The position numbers and the translations under genes were made by a program. Under the pieces are notes generated by a model. It worked only from the letters and a program-made list of their open reading frames with translations. It was not told where the DNA came from and searched no databases. Shown piece after piece: positions 28,018-37,752 of a DNA stretch of 64,000 bases. Numbering within the stretch: the stretch's first letter is position 1; each line of letters opens with the position of its first letter. Source of the stretch: Deltaproteobacteria bacterium (GTDB taxonomy: Bacteria; Myxococcota; Myxococcia; Myxococcales; Anaeromyxobacteraceae); NCBI GenBank assembly GCA_016214955.1, contig JACRMN010000012.1, positions 735,901 to 799,900 of the forward strand, written 5' to 3'.

Positions 28018-28721
28018 GCGGCCTCCGCGCCGAGGCGCGCCAGGAAGGCGGCCCGCGGCAGGAGCGCGGCCCGGCCGTCCTGCCGGGCGAGGAGCGCCGG
28101 CCGCCCGGCGTGGAGCTCGCGCCAGGAGACGGCGGCGTCGCCGGCCAGCACCTCGCCGTCGAGCCGAGGCGGACCGTCGCCGCGGGCCCCGAGCAGCGCC
28201 AGGGCTCGATCGAGCGCCGCGGCGTCGGCGGGTCGGACGAGCAGGTCCACGTCGGAGGCCGGGTGCAGGTAGCGCTCGCCGGCGAGGTGCTGCCAGGCGA
28301 GGGAGCCGTGAACCGCGAGCTCCAGGCCGGCGGCGCTGGCCTCGGCGAGGAGCGAGGCGAGCGTAGGGCGCCACGCGGGCGGCGCGCTGGGAAGTGCCTC
28401 GGCGAGCGGGAGCGGAGGGGCGAGGCGGGCGACGGCGTCGGGCGCGACCAGCAGCGCGGCGCGGCGGCCGGCGCCCCCCGGCGGAAGGGCGATGCCCAGC
28501 GGCACGCCTTCCTCGCCAGGCAGCCGCCGCCGGACCACCGCCGGCCGGCCGGCGTCGAGCCAGTCCGCGAGCTCCGAGGCCAGCAGCGGCGGGAGCGGGG
28601 CGCGCAGCCCGCTGCGCCAGCCGGGCGCGAGCCAGGCGAGGCCGTAGCGCAGGGGCGCGGCGCTCACCGCGCCACCCCAGGGCCGGCGCCTCGCCGGTGA
28701 GCTGCGGCGGCGTGACGGCAT
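28014..28721 (-). CDS. mdcG: Phosphoribosyl-dephospho-CoA transferase (holo-ACP synthase) MdcG
   Basis: The product is 235 aa. It attaches the dephospho-CoA-type prosthetic group to Ser of the acyl carrier subunit MdcC. The nucleotidyltransferase motif is visible as GSLAWQHLAG...LHPASDVDLLVRP (GS...DxD). The start at ATG 28721 follows a near-perfect GGAGGAGGAGG in the mdcE end, one base after its stop. A downstream GTG (28667) is possible and would remove 18 Arg-rich residues. It overlaps mdcB by four bases. Confidence 0.88.
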   Translation of the reverse strand: MPSRRRSSPARRRPWGGAVSAAPLRYGLAWLAPGWRSGLRAPLPPLLASELADWLDAGRPAVVRRRLPGEEGVPLGIALPPGGAGRRAALLVAPDAVARLAPPLPLAEALPSAPPAWRPTLASLLAEASAAGLELAVHGSLAWQHLAGERYLHPASDVDLLVRPADAAALDRALALLGARGDGPPRLDGEVLAGDAAVSWRELHAGRPALLARQDGRAALLPRAAFLARLGAEAA

Positions 28722-28722
28722 C

Positions 28723-29427
28723 TCACGTCCCCTCCTCCTCCACCCGCGCAGCCACCCGCTGCGCCAGGGTCCTTCCGCCGCGGGCCGCGCCCAGGGCCAT
28801 GCGCCTGTCGGGCCCGCCGGGGCGCGCCAGGGCCGCTGCCAGCGCGGCGTCGAGCGGCGCCTGCCACACCGAGGCGATGGCGCCGGTGGCGACGAAGCTC
28901 TCGAGCCCCGGCGTCAGCACCGCCGAGGCCCGCGAGAGCTCCTCGAGCCGCGGGAGCGGGATCTTGGTCACCCGGGCCATGGCCCGCAGGTTCATCACCG
29001 CCGGGCGGGCGCCGGGCACGGCGTGCACCTCGTCGGCCATGAAGCCGAGGGGGAGCACGCCGCCGCTCACCGCCTCGCCGTGGACCAGGCCGAGCGTGCG
29101 GTGGCCGCGCTGACGCGCCAGCTCCACGCATTCGGCCAGATGGGCCAGCGCCCCGTTGAGCCCCAGCATCTCCTCGCGGCGGGCCATGCGCTGGCCGCGG
29201 GTGTCCACCGGGAAGAGGAGCGGGCGTCCCGGGTGGTCGCGCACCACCCGCAGGACGCCGGCCGCGAGCCGCAGCGCCTCGGCCACACCCACCTCGGCGC
29301 CGCCCACGGCGCCCAGCACCGCCACCTCGAGGCCCGGGAGCCGGCCGGTGCCCGAGGCGATGGCACCCTCGACCCGCACGTCGTGGCCGGAGGGGAAGAG
29401 CCCCTGCAGCAGCTCGTCGAGGTTCAT
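28723..29427 (-). CDS. mdcE: Malonate decarboxylase gamma subunit MdcE
   Basis: The product is 234 aa with a crotonase/carboxyltransferase-type fold. Together with MdcD it decarboxylates malonyl-S-ACP to acetyl-S-ACP. Visible blocks are ASGTGRLPGLEVAVLGAVGGAEVGVAEALRLA, GLVHGEAVSGGVLPLGFMADEVHAVPGARPAVMNL, and ARVTKIPLPRLEELS. ATG 29427 overlaps the mdcD stop by four bases. The long upstream open frame is out of register with the real start. Confidence 0.92.
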   Translation of the reverse strand: MNLDELLQGLFPSGHDVRVEGAIASGTGRLPGLEVAVLGAVGGAEVGVAEALRLAAGVLRVVRDHPGRPLLFPVDTRGQRMARREEMLGLNGALAHLAECVELARQRGHRTLGLVHGEAVSGGVLPLGFMADEVHAVPGARPAVMNLRAMARVTKIPLPRLEELSRASAVLTPGLESFVATGAIASVWQAPLDAALAAALARPGGPDRRMALGAARGGRTLAQRVAARVEEEGT

Positions 29428-30329
29428 GGCACCGGCCTCCGGGCCCTGGCCACCGCCGCCAGGAAGGGCTCGGGCTCGAGGAGCGGCAGCTCCGCGGGCG
29501 CTACCACGCCGGCCGCGGCCCACAGGTCGACGGGATCGGCGCAGCTGCCGAAGTCCGCGAGCCGCCCCTCCAGCGCCTCCTGCGCCTGGCAGAGCCGCTC
29601 CAGCGTCAGGACCCGGCGCCGGGTGAGCAGCGACGCGGCCGCCGCGCGGAAGGCCGCGAGGTCGTCCTCCACCAGCAGGTCGGCCTCGCCGAGGACGATG
29701 CGGTGCTTGCCGCCGTAGAGCCGCCACACCAGCGCCCGATCCCGCGTGTCCAGCTCCTCGACCCCGCAGGTGGTCTCGATGACCTCCGGCCCGGAGAGGC
29801 CGAGCCGCCCCTCCTCGCTCATCGCCAGCCCGTCGCAGCAGCGGCCGACGATGCCCATGCCGCCGAAGCAGCCCCAGCCCCCGCCGATGAGCCCCACCAC
29901 CGGCACCCCGGCGGCCCGGGCAGCGAGGAGGGCCCGCAGGATCTCCGAGACCGCCAGCAGCCCGGCGTTGGCCTCCTGCAGGCGGACGCCGCCCGAGTCG
30001 AGGAGGAGGACCACGCCCGCCGGCTGCTCGCGCGCGGCGAGGCGCAGGAGGCCGGTGAGCTTGGCCCCGTGGACCTCGCCCACGGCGCCGCCGAGGAAGG
30101 CCCCCTCCTGCGAGGCCGCCAGCACCGGCCGCCCCTGCAGCGTCCCGCGCCCCACCGCCACGCCGTCGTCGAATGCGGCGGGGAGGTCGAGCGCCGCCAG
30201 GTGCGGGCTCTGCACCCGCTCGGCGGGGCCGACGAGCTCGCGGAAGCTGCCGGGGTCGAGCACCGCCAGGAGCCGGCGGCGGGCGCCGGCCTCGCGGTAG
30301 CTGCGGCGCGGAGCGGGGGGCGCGCTCAC
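29424..30329 (-). CDS. mdcD: Malonate decarboxylase beta subunit MdcD
   Basis: The product is 301 aa and a carboxyltransferase relative (AccD/PccB family) that works without biotin. Conserved stretches are SYREAGARRRLLAVLDPGSFRELV, ASQEGAFLGGAVGEVHGAKLTGLL, VLLLDSGGVRLQEANAGLLAVSEI and the oxyanion-hole region GGGWGCFGGMGIVG. It forms the decarboxylase core with MdcE. GTG 30329 overlaps the mdcC stop by four bases (GTGA). Confidence 0.93.
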   Translation of the reverse strand: MSAPPAPRRSYREAGARRRLLAVLDPGSFRELVGPAERVQSPHLAALDLPAAFDDGVAVGRGTLQGRPVLAASQEGAFLGGAVGEVHGAKLTGLLRLAAREQPAGVVLLLDSGGVRLQEANAGLLAVSEILRALLAARAAGVPVVGLIGGGWGCFGGMGIVGRCCDGLAMSEEGRLGLSGPEVIETTCGVEELDTRDRALVWRLYGGKHRIVLGEADLLVEDDLAAFRAAAASLLTRRRVLTLERLCQAQEALEGRLADFGSCADPVDLWAAAGVVAPAELPLLEPEPFLAAVARARRPVP

Positions 30330-30640
30330 CGGGTCGCCCCCAGGTACTCCTCGACCGCCTGGCCGAGCCGCAGCGTCACCACCGCCGGCGTGGCGCCGGC
30401 GTCGTTCACCGAGAAGCGCAGCCCGGCCACCGGGTGGCGGGCGGCGAAGTCGCGCACCACTGCCTCCCAGATCTCGCCGAAGCCCCGGGCCGAGGTGGCG
30501 ATCTCCACGCGGCAGCGGCCCGCGTCACCCGGCTCCACCAGCACCTCCAGGTTGCCCGAGGCCACCACGCCCACCAGCGCCGGCGGGGCCCGCGGCGCCG
30601 CCGGGCCCTCCACCTCCACCTCGTAGCTCAGCCGCTCCAT
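30326..30640 (-). CDS. mdcC: Malonate decarboxylase acyl carrier subunit MdcC
   Basis: The product is 104 aa. It is the delta subunit that carries the phosphoribosyl-dephospho-CoA arm. VGVVASGNLEVLVEP contains the conserved Ser that receives the cofactor from MdcG. A helical/beta C-terminal part (FGEIWEAVVRDFAARHPVAGLRFSVNDAGATPAVVTLRLGQAVEEY) is typical of MdcC and CitD-like carriers. ATG 30640 is 60 bases after the mdcA stop. Confidence 0.92.
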   Translation of the reverse strand: MERLSYEVEVEGPAAPRAPPALVGVVASGNLEVLVEPGDAGRCRVEIATSARGFGEIWEAVVRDFAARHPVAGLRFSVNDAGATPAVVTLRLGQAVEEYLGATR

Positions 30641-30700
30641 GTCAGCTCCAGGGAATGTCGGCTCCAGGGACCCGTCCGTTCCAGGGATGGAGGCTCCTCT

Positions 30701-32347
30701 TCACCAGCTCCGGAAGCGGGCCGGCGGCCGGTAGAGGCCGCCTGACCAGCGCACCAGCTCCTTCACCGATCGCGCCGCCAGGAGGTCGCGGCTCGCCTCC
30801 CGCACCTCGATGCCCAGGTCCTCGGGCCGCCGGACGATGCCCCGGTCGCGCAGGTTCTCCACGGCGCGCCGGTCGCGGCCTCGCCCCACCGGCGTGTACC
30901 CGGCCACGCCGCGGATGGCCTGGGCCCGCTCCTCGGCACCGCGGCAGAGCAGGAGGTTGGCGATGCCCTCCTCGGTGACCACGTGGCTGACGTCGTCGCC
31001 GTAGATCATCACCGGGGGCAGGGCCCAGCCCATGGCCTCGGCGAGGGCGTGGGCGTCGAGCCGCTCCACGAAGGCCGGCTCCATGTGCTCGCGGAAGGTC
31101 TCGAGCAGCTGGACCACGAGCTTGCGCCCCCGGGGCGCGCCCGGCCCGTCGCCGCGGGCCTCGCGCCCGGCCCGCAGCCAGGCCGGCGAGGCGTGGCGCC
31201 GGCCGCGGGCGTCGGCGCCCATGTTGGGCGCCCCGCCGAAGCCGGTGATGCGGCTGCGGGTGGCGGTGGAGCTGTCGCCCGCCAGGTCCATCTGCAGGGT
31301 GGAGCCGATGAAGAGGTCGCAGGCGTAGTGGCCGGCGGTCTGGGAGAAGGCGCGGTTGGAGCGCAGCGAGCCGTCGCGGCCGGTGAAGAAGACGTCGGGC
31401 CGCGCCGCCACGTAGCCCTCCATGCCCAGCTCCGAGCCGAAGGCGTGCACCGAGCGCACGAAGCCGGCCTCGATGGCGGGGATGAGCGTGGGGTGGGGGT
31501 TGAGGGCCCAGTGGCCGCACACCTTGCCCCTGAGCCCGAGCCGCTCGCCGTAGGTGGGGAGGATGAGCTCGATGGCCGCCGAGTCGAAGCCGATGCCGTG
31601 GTTGAGCCGGTCGACGCCGTACTCGGCGTAGATGCCCTTCACCACCATCATGGCCATCAGCACCTGCACGTCGGAGATCTGGGCCGGGTCGCGGGTGAAG
31701 AGCGGCTCCACCGCCGCCGGCGTCGGCGCCCGGACCACGAAGTCCACCCAGCCGGAGGGGATGTCCACCCGCGGCAGCCGCTGCAGCTGCTCGTCCACCT
31801 GGGCGATCACCAGCCCGTCGCGGAAGGCGGTGGCCTCGGCGATGGCCGGCGACTCCTCGGTGTTGGGGCCGGTGTAGAGGTTGCCCTCCTCGTCGGCGGC
31901 GGCCGCCGCCAGGAGCGCCACCCGCGGCGTCAGGTCCACGAAGTAGCGGCCGTAGAGCTCGAGGTAGGTGTGGATGGCGCCGATCTCGATGCGCCCCTCG
32001 GAGACCAGCCGCGCCAGCCGCACCGCCTGCGGCCCGGAGAAGGAGAAGTCCACCTTGCGGGCGATGCCGCGCTCGAAGAGCTCGAGGTGCTCGGGCAGTG
32101 CCAGCACCGACATCACCAGGTGGAGGTCGCGCACCCGGGCCGCGTCCACCCTGCAGAGCGCCCGGGCCAGGAAGTCGGCCTGCTTCTGGTTGTTGCCCTC
32201 CAGGCAGAGCCGGTCGCCCGGCTCGACGAGGGCCTCGAGGAGCCGCGGCACCTCCGCGGCCTCCACCCACTTGCCTCGCGCCAGCGGCGCCGCCCGCTGC
32301 AGGCGCGCCTCGCGGTTCCGGCGGGCGGTGTCCCAGGTGCGGCTCAC
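30701..32347 (-). CDS. mdcA: Malonate decarboxylase alpha subunit MdcA (acetyl-S-ACP:malonate ACP transferase)
   Basis: The product is 548 aa, the normal size. It exchanges malonate for acetate on the carrier protein, so acetate is released and malonyl-S-ACP regenerated. Family blocks are GDRLCLEGNNQKQADFLARAL, FSFSGPQAVRLARLV, ADEEGNLYTGPNTEESPAIAEATAF and FGGAPNMGADARGRRHASPAW. It is a CoA-transferase-fold protein. The GTG start overlaps the stop of the GntR/FCD regulator by four bases (GTGA), so regulator and enzyme are cotranslated. Confidence 0.95.
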   Translation of the reverse strand: MSRTWDTARRNREARLQRAAPLARGKWVEAAEVPRLLEALVEPGDRLCLEGNNQKQADFLARALCRVDAARVRDLHLVMSVLALPEHLELFERGIARKVDFSFSGPQAVRLARLVSEGRIEIGAIHTYLELYGRYFVDLTPRVALLAAAAADEEGNLYTGPNTEESPAIAEATAFRDGLVIAQVDEQLQRLPRVDIPSGWVDFVVRAPTPAAVEPLFTRDPAQISDVQVLMAMMVVKGIYAEYGVDRLNHGIGFDSAAIELILPTYGERLGLRGKVCGHWALNPHPTLIPAIEAGFVRSVHAFGSELGMEGYVAARPDVFFTGRDGSLRSNRAFSQTAGHYACDLFIGSTLQMDLAGDSSTATRSRITGFGGAPNMGADARGRRHASPAWLRAGREARGDGPGAPRGRKLVVQLLETFREHMEPAFVERLDAHALAEAMGWALPPVMIYGDDVSHVVTEEGIANLLLCRGAEERAQAIRGVAGYTPVGRGRDRRAVENLRDRGIVRRPEDLGIEVREASRDLLAARSVKELVRWSGGLYRPPARFRSW

Positions 32348-33042
32348 GAGCCCCGCCTCCGGCGCCGCTTCCGGGGCGCCCGCGCGGCCTCCTGCACCGC
32401 CAGCGCCGCCCGCTGCGAGAGCAGGTGGGCCCGCATCACCTTCTCGGCTGCCCCGGCGTCGCCGCGCCGCAGGGCCCGCATCACCCTGCGGTGCTCGGCC
32501 AGCGAGGCCTGGAGCCGCCCGGGCACGCGGAGCTGGCGGCCGCGCAGCAGCCGCAGGAAGCGGCGCAGCTCGGAGACGATGCGCGAGAGCCAGGGGTTGC
32601 GCGCCAGCTCCTGGATGGTCTCGTGGAAGACGTAGTTGCTCTCGTAGTAGCCGTCGACGTCGCCGGCGGCGGCCAGCTCCTCGAGCCGGGCGTGGATGGC
32701 CTCGAGCCGGGCCACGTCGGCGGGCGAGGCCTTGCGCACCGCCTCGTACGCGCAGCGCCCCTCGAGCAGCGCCATCACCGGGAAGAGGTCGTCGAGGTCG
32801 CCGGAGGTGAGCTCACCGGCCACGAAGGAGCCGCGCCGCGGATCGAGCCGCACCAGCCCCTCGGCGTGCAGCACCTTGAGCGCCTCGCGCAGCGGCGTGC
32901 GGCTGGTGCCGAAGCGGGTGGCCAGCGCCTGCTCGTCCACCCAGGCGCCGGCGGGCAGGTCGCCCCGGTAGATGAGCCGGCGCAGCCGCTCGGCCACCTC
33001 CTGGTAGAGCGCCTGGCGCGCGATGGGCTGCTCGGGCGACAC
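32344..33042 (-). CDS. GntR/FCD-family transcriptional regulator of the malonate cluster
   Basis: The product is 232 aa. An N-terminal winged helix ([52 protein letters not shown]) is followed by an all-helical FCD ligand domain (about 85-215) with the metal-binding pattern FHETI...[15 protein letters not shown]. It resembles MdcY-type repressors of malonate genes, but the assignment rests on context. It sits inside the transcription unit, between livF and mdcA, with a GTG start three bases after the livF stop. The palindrome at 37630-37644, in front of livK, is a candidate site. Confidence 0.88.
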   Translation of the reverse strand: MSPEQPIARQALYQEVAERLRRLIYRGDLPAGAWVDEQALATRFGTSRTPLREALKVLHAEGLVRLDPRRGSFVAGELTSGDLDDLFPVMALLEGRCAYEAVRKASPADVARLEAIHARLEELAAAGDVDGYYESNYVFHETIQELARNPWLSRIVSELRRFLRLLRGRQLRVPGRLQASLAEHRRVMRALRRGDAGAAEKVMRAHLLSQRAALAVQEAARAPRKRRRRRGS

Positions 33043-33045
33043 GGC

Positions 33046-33755
33046 TCACAGCCCCAGGTAGGCGGCGCGGATCTCGGGGTTGCCGGAGAGCTCGACGGCG
33101 CTCCCCGTGAGGCGTACCCGGCCGGTCTCGATGACCGTGCCCCGTTGCGCCACCTCCAGCGCCTTCTGCAGGTTCTGCTCCACCAGCAGGATGGTCATCC
33201 CGGAGGCGTGGAGCTCGGCCACGGTGCGCATCACCTGGTCCACCAGCAGCGGCGAGAGGCCCAGGCTGGGCTCGTCGAGCATGAGCAGGGTGGGCTCGCT
33301 CATCAGCGCCCGGCCGATGGCGCACATCTGCTGCTCGCCGCCCGAGAGGCTTCCGGCGAGCTGCCGCTGCCGCTCTGCCAGGCGCGGGAAGAGGGCGAAG
33401 ACCCGCTCCAGGTTGCGGGGGGCGGAGGGCCGGGCCCGCTTGCCGTAGGCCCCCAGCTCCAGGTTCTCGCGCACCGTGAGCATGGGCCACAGCTCCCGCC
33501 CCTCGGGAACCAGCGCGATGCCCAGATCGCAGCGGGCCGCGGCCGGCACGTCGCGCAGGCTCTGGCCGCGGAAGCGGATGTCGCCGGCCCTGGGTGGGCG
33601 CAGGCCGCTCACCGCCCGCAGGGTGGTGGTCTTGCCGGCGCCGTTGGAGCCGAGCAGCGTGACGATCTCCCCCTCGCGCACCTCGAGCGAGAGGCCGTAG
33701 AGCACCTGGATGTCCCCGTAGAAGACGTCGATGGCGTCGACCTGCAGCATGGGCG

Positions 33756-33759
<4 letters not shown>
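33046..33759 (-). CDS. livF: Branched-chain amino acid-type ABC transporter ATPase LivF
   Basis: The product is 237 aa. Walker [10 protein letters not shown], signature LSGGEQQM, Walker [12 protein letters not shown] and the H-loop region (TILLVEQN) are all present. It is one of two ATPases that energise the LivHM permease. ATG 33759 overlaps the livG stop by four bases. The transporter is cotranscribed with mdc genes, so a dicarboxylate or related acid is more likely than an amino acid as substrate. Confidence 0.92.
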
Positions 33760-34489
<730 letters not shown>

Positions 34490-34493
<4 letters not shown>

Positions 34494-35473
34494 GGCGACG
34501 GGGCGGCGGCGGGCCTGTCGGCCCAGCGGCGCAGCGGGCGGGAGAGGCGGAGCAGGAGGCCGGTGAGCCCCAGCGGCTCGAAGAGGATGATGAAGATCAG
34601 CAGGAGGCCGTAGAGGCCGAGGTAGAGCTGCGGGTAGCTGGCCAGCAGGAACTGGCGCAGGAGCACGAAGACGATCGCCCCCAGCACCGGGCCGAAGACC
34701 GTGCCCACGCCGCCGATGACCGTCATGAGCACGAAGCCGATGGAGCGGTCGAAGCCGAACATGTCGTTGGGCTCGATGAAGCTGAAGTAGGAGGCCCAGA
34801 GGCCGCCGGAGACGCCCACCACCGCCCCCGAGAGGCAGAAGACCAGGTCCTGGTAGAAGGTGGCCGAGACGCCGACGTCGGCGGCGGCGTCCACGTCGGC
34901 CTTGATGGCGAGGAGCTGGAGCCCGAGCGTGGAGCGGCGGATGAGGAAGGAGGCGGCGGCGACCAGCGCCATCAGCCCCAGCCCCCACCAGTAGAGCCGG
35001 TACTTCATGTCGGAGTCGATGGGGAGCGAGAGGCCCGAGGAGCCGCCGGTGAAGTCCTCCCAGTAGGTGAAGACCAGGCGCGCCGCCTCGCCCACGCCGA
35101 TGGTGGCGATGGAGAAGTAGGGGCCGCGCAGCCGCAGGGTGGGGTGGGCGCCCAGCGCGAAGAGGCCGGCCACCAGGCCGCCTGCGATCCAGGCGAGCGG
35201 GGCGGGCAGCTCGGGCGCGGCCAGCAGCACCCGCGCTGCCACGAAGCCGCCCAGCCCGAACATGGCGGCGTGGCCGAAGCTCACCTGGCCCACGAAGCCG
35301 CCCATCCAGTTCCAGGCCAGTGCCCCGCTCACCATCAGGAAGGCCAGGGTGACGAGGTTGTGGCTGTAGGGAGAGAGGCCGAGGACCCAGGGGGCCACCG
35401 CCAGCGCCACCACCCCGGCGGCGAAGGCCAGCGCCGCCCGGGGCGGGACGATCTCCGGCCAGCGCAGGCTCAT
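34490..35473 (-). CDS. livM: Branched-chain amino acid-type ABC permease LivM
   Basis: The product is 327 aa with about nine to ten membrane helices. Visible family features are NLVTLAFLMVSGALAWNWMGGFVGQVSFGHAAMFGLGGF near the N-terminus, LRLRGPYFSIATIGVGEAARLVF, and the coupling region QLLAIKADVDAAADVGVSATFYQ. The last 20 residues are basic. It overlaps both livG and livH by four bases. Confidence 0.92.
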
Positions 35474-36345
35474 CCCAGCACCCGGTGCCCGAAGAGGCCG
35501 CCGGGCCGGAAGACCAGCACCAGCACCAGCATGACGAAGCCAACCGCCGAGGTGAGGTAGGAGGGCAACACCAGGATGGCGAAGACCTCCACCACCGCCA
35601 GCACCAGCGCCGCCACCCCGGTGCCGAGGACGCTGCCGAGCCCGCCCAGCACCACCACCACGAAGGACTTGAGCAGCTCACCGGAGCCGAAGCCGGGGTT
35701 GAAGGAGAAGATGGTGGCCGAGAGCAGGCCGGCCAGCCCGGCCAGCGCCGTGCCGATGCCGAAGGTGAGGGTGTAGATGCGCTCCACGTCCACGCCCACG
35801 AGCGTGCAGCTGTCGGCGTTCTGGGCCACGGCGCGGATGGCGCGGCCCACGTGGCTGTGGCGCAGGAGGAGCTGGAGCAGCGCCGGCGTGACGAGGGCGA
35901 TGACCAGCACCGCCAGCCGGTTCACCGAGACGTGGGTGCCGAGGACGAGGAGGGAGCGGGTGGAGTAGGAGGTGCGGATGGCCTGGTCGTTGCCGGTGAA
36001 GAGCAGGTAGGCGACGTTGCGCAGCACCAGCCAGACGCCGAAGAGCAGCAGCAGCGACGCCGGCCCGCCGGCCGCGCCCCGCGGCAGGTGGCGGACCAGC
36101 ACCCGGTACATCGCCATCCCCAGCCCGAAGGAGAGCAGCACCACCAGCGGGATGGAGAGGTACGGGTCGATGCCCAGGCTGCCGTGGAGCACCCAGCCCA
36201 GGTAGGCGCCGGCCATGATCACGCCGCCGTGCGCCAGGTTGACCACCCGGAGCACGCCGTAGATGAGCCCCAGGCCGTAGGCCATGGTGGCGTAGAGCCC
36301 CGCCAGCAGGATGGCGGAGACCGCCAGGTCGACGAAGCGCTCCAC
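35470..36345 (-). CDS. livH: Branched-chain amino acid-type ABC permease LivH
   Basis: The product is 291 aa with about eight membrane helices. Typical LivH stretches include YATMAYGLGLIYGVLRVVNLAHGGVIMAGAYLGW near the N-terminus, GRAIRAVAQNADSCTLVGVDVERIYTLTF (ATPase coupling loop) and SGELLKSFVVVVLGGLGSVLGTG. GTG 36345 is three bases after the livK stop. It forms the membrane channel with LivM. Confidence 0.92.
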   Translation of the reverse strand: MERFVDLAVSAILLAGLYATMAYGLGLIYGVLRVVNLAHGGVIMAGAYLGWVLHGSLGIDPYLSIPLVVLLSFGLGMAMYRVLVRHLPRGAAGGPASLLLLFGVWLVLRNVAYLLFTGNDQAIRTSYSTRSLLVLGTHVSVNRLAVLVIALVTPALLQLLLRHSHVGRAIRAVAQNADSCTLVGVDVERIYTLTFGIGTALAGLAGLLSATIFSFNPGFGSGELLKSFVVVVLGGLGSVLGTGVAALVLAVVEVFAILVLPSYLTSAVGFVMLVLVLVFRPGGLFGHRVLG

Positions 36346-36348
36346 GGG

Positions 36349-37602
36349 CTACTTGGCGCAGCGCGGGTTGGCGGCCACCGCGGTGCCGGTGGCGGCGTCG
36401 GGCGGGAAGACGATGGGCGAGGTGCGGTCGGGGAGGTTCTGCTGCACCACGAAGGCGTTCTGCGCCTGGTTGCCGAGGTTGGCCGGGAACCGCAGCGTCC
36501 CGCCGGGCAGGAGCGAGCGCATCTCGAGCCCGGAGAGGCGCTGGCGCACCGCCTCGCGATCGAGCGAGCCGGCCTGGGAGATGGCGGCGAAGAGCGCCCT
36601 GGCCGACTCGTAGGCCAGGGCCTGGAACCACTCCGGCTGGCGGCCCGGGTACTTGCCCTGGAAGAGCTTCACGAAGTCCTGGGCCGGGCCGGGCTTCTGG
36701 CCCAGCTGCGGGCTCCACCACACGCCCGAGAGCACGTAGTTCACGTTCTCCTGGCCCAGCGCCTCGATGGCGGCCTTCTCCGAGCCGCGGGCGCCGTAGC
36801 TCACCACCTTGTGGCACAGGCCGGCCGCCACGTACTGGCGGTGCATGGTGATGTAGTCGGGCAGGTGGGCGTCGGCGAGGAACAGGTCCACCCCGGCGGC
36901 CTTCACCTTGCCCAGCAGGGCGCCGAAGTCCTTGCCGTCGAGGGCGAAGGACTCGTCGACGGCGATGGTGTAGGCGCCGCCGCTCTGGGCCACGAAGTCG
37001 GAGATGCCCTTCTTGAAGTCCTTGCCGTGGGCGGTGTTCTCCCAGACCAGCGCGATCTTGGCCGGCCTGGGCAGCCTGCCGGCCTTCTGCTGCACGTCGA
37101 TCCACTGCATCAGCGTGGTGCCCAGGAGCTCCACCGGGGCGATGGTGCCGAAGAGGTACTTGAACCCGCGCTTGTAGATCTTGGTCGCGCCGCCGCCGCC
37201 GTTGACGTACGGCACCTTGTTCTGCTCGCCCACGGTGCTCTGGGCCTCGATCAGGTGGCTGGCGTAGGTGCCGAGCAGGAAGTCCACCTTGTCGCTGTTC
37301 ACCAGCCTGTCGGCCAGGCTCACCGCGGTGGCCTGGGTGGAGGTGTCGTCGAGCAGCGTGAGGGCCACCGGCAGCTTCCTGGCGCCCACCTGCAGGCCGC
37401 CGGCCTTGTTCACCTCCTCGACCGCCAGCTCGTAGCCCTCCTTGAAGAAGCCGCCGACGCGGGCCTCGGCCCCGGTGAGCGGCAGGGTGGCGCCCAGGTG
37501 GACGCGGGTGGGCTCGGCGGCGCGGGCCGCGGGAGCGGAGAGGAGCGCCAGCCCGGCGAGGGCGGCGAGGGCGCGGCGGAGCGGGGCGGGGCGGCGGGCC
37601 AT
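36349..37602 (-). CDS. livK: ABC transporter substrate-binding protein (LivK-like)
   Basis: The product is 417 aa with a signal peptide (ALAALAGLALLSAPAARA, cleavage before AEPTRVHLG). The periplasmic-binding fold type I is visible: VHLGATLPLTGAEARVGGFFKEGYELAVEEVNKAGGL, then LLGTYASHLIEAQSTVGEQNKVPYVNGGGG and KIALVWENTAHGKDF. ATG 37602 follows AGGAGG. As first gene of the minus-strand unit that ends with mdcH, it probably captures malonate or a precursor. The gene symbol reflects family, not substrate. Confidence 0.9.
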   Translation of the reverse strand: MARRPAPLRRALAALAGLALLSAPAARAAEPTRVHLGATLPLTGAEARVGGFFKEGYELAVEEVNKAGGLQVGARKLPVALTLLDDTSTQATAVSLADRLVNSDKVDFLLGTYASHLIEAQSTVGEQNKVPYVNGGGGATKIYKRGFKYLFGTIAPVELLGTTLMQWIDVQQKAGRLPRPAKIALVWENTAHGKDFKKGISDFVAQSGGAYTIAVDESFALDGKDFGALLGKVKAAGVDLFLADAHLPDYITMHRQYVAAGLCHKVVSYGARGSEKAAIEALGQENVNYVLSGVWWSPQLGQKPGPAQDFVKLFQGKYPGRQPEWFQALAYESARALFAAISQAGSLDREAVRQRLSGLEMRSLLPGGTLRFPANLGNQAQNAFVVQQNLPDRTSPIVFPPDAATGTAVAANPRCAK

Positions 37603-37629
37603 GGCGGCCTCCTGGGAGCGTGGGGCTCC

Positions 37630-37644
37630 GTAATTATGAGTTAC
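37630..37644. promoter_or_regulatory. Palindromic operator candidate between livK and the acyl-CoA ligase gene
   Basis: GTAATTATGAGTTAC is an inverted repeat (GTAA...TTAC) in the 150-base divergent region. It is AT-rich, in strong contrast to its surroundings. On the minus strand it contains CATAAT, a plausible -10 box for livK, so a bound repressor would block transcription. The GntR/FCD protein at 32344-33042 is the obvious candidate binder. Confidence 0.5.
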
Positions 37645-37752
37645 GACGGGAACGCTAGCGCCGCGCGATCGCGGGCCGCAAGGGCGCGCCCCAAGGCGGG
37701 GCCCCCGGAGGACGCAGCGCCCCCGGTGCGCCGGAGCGGCTATCCTCGCGCC

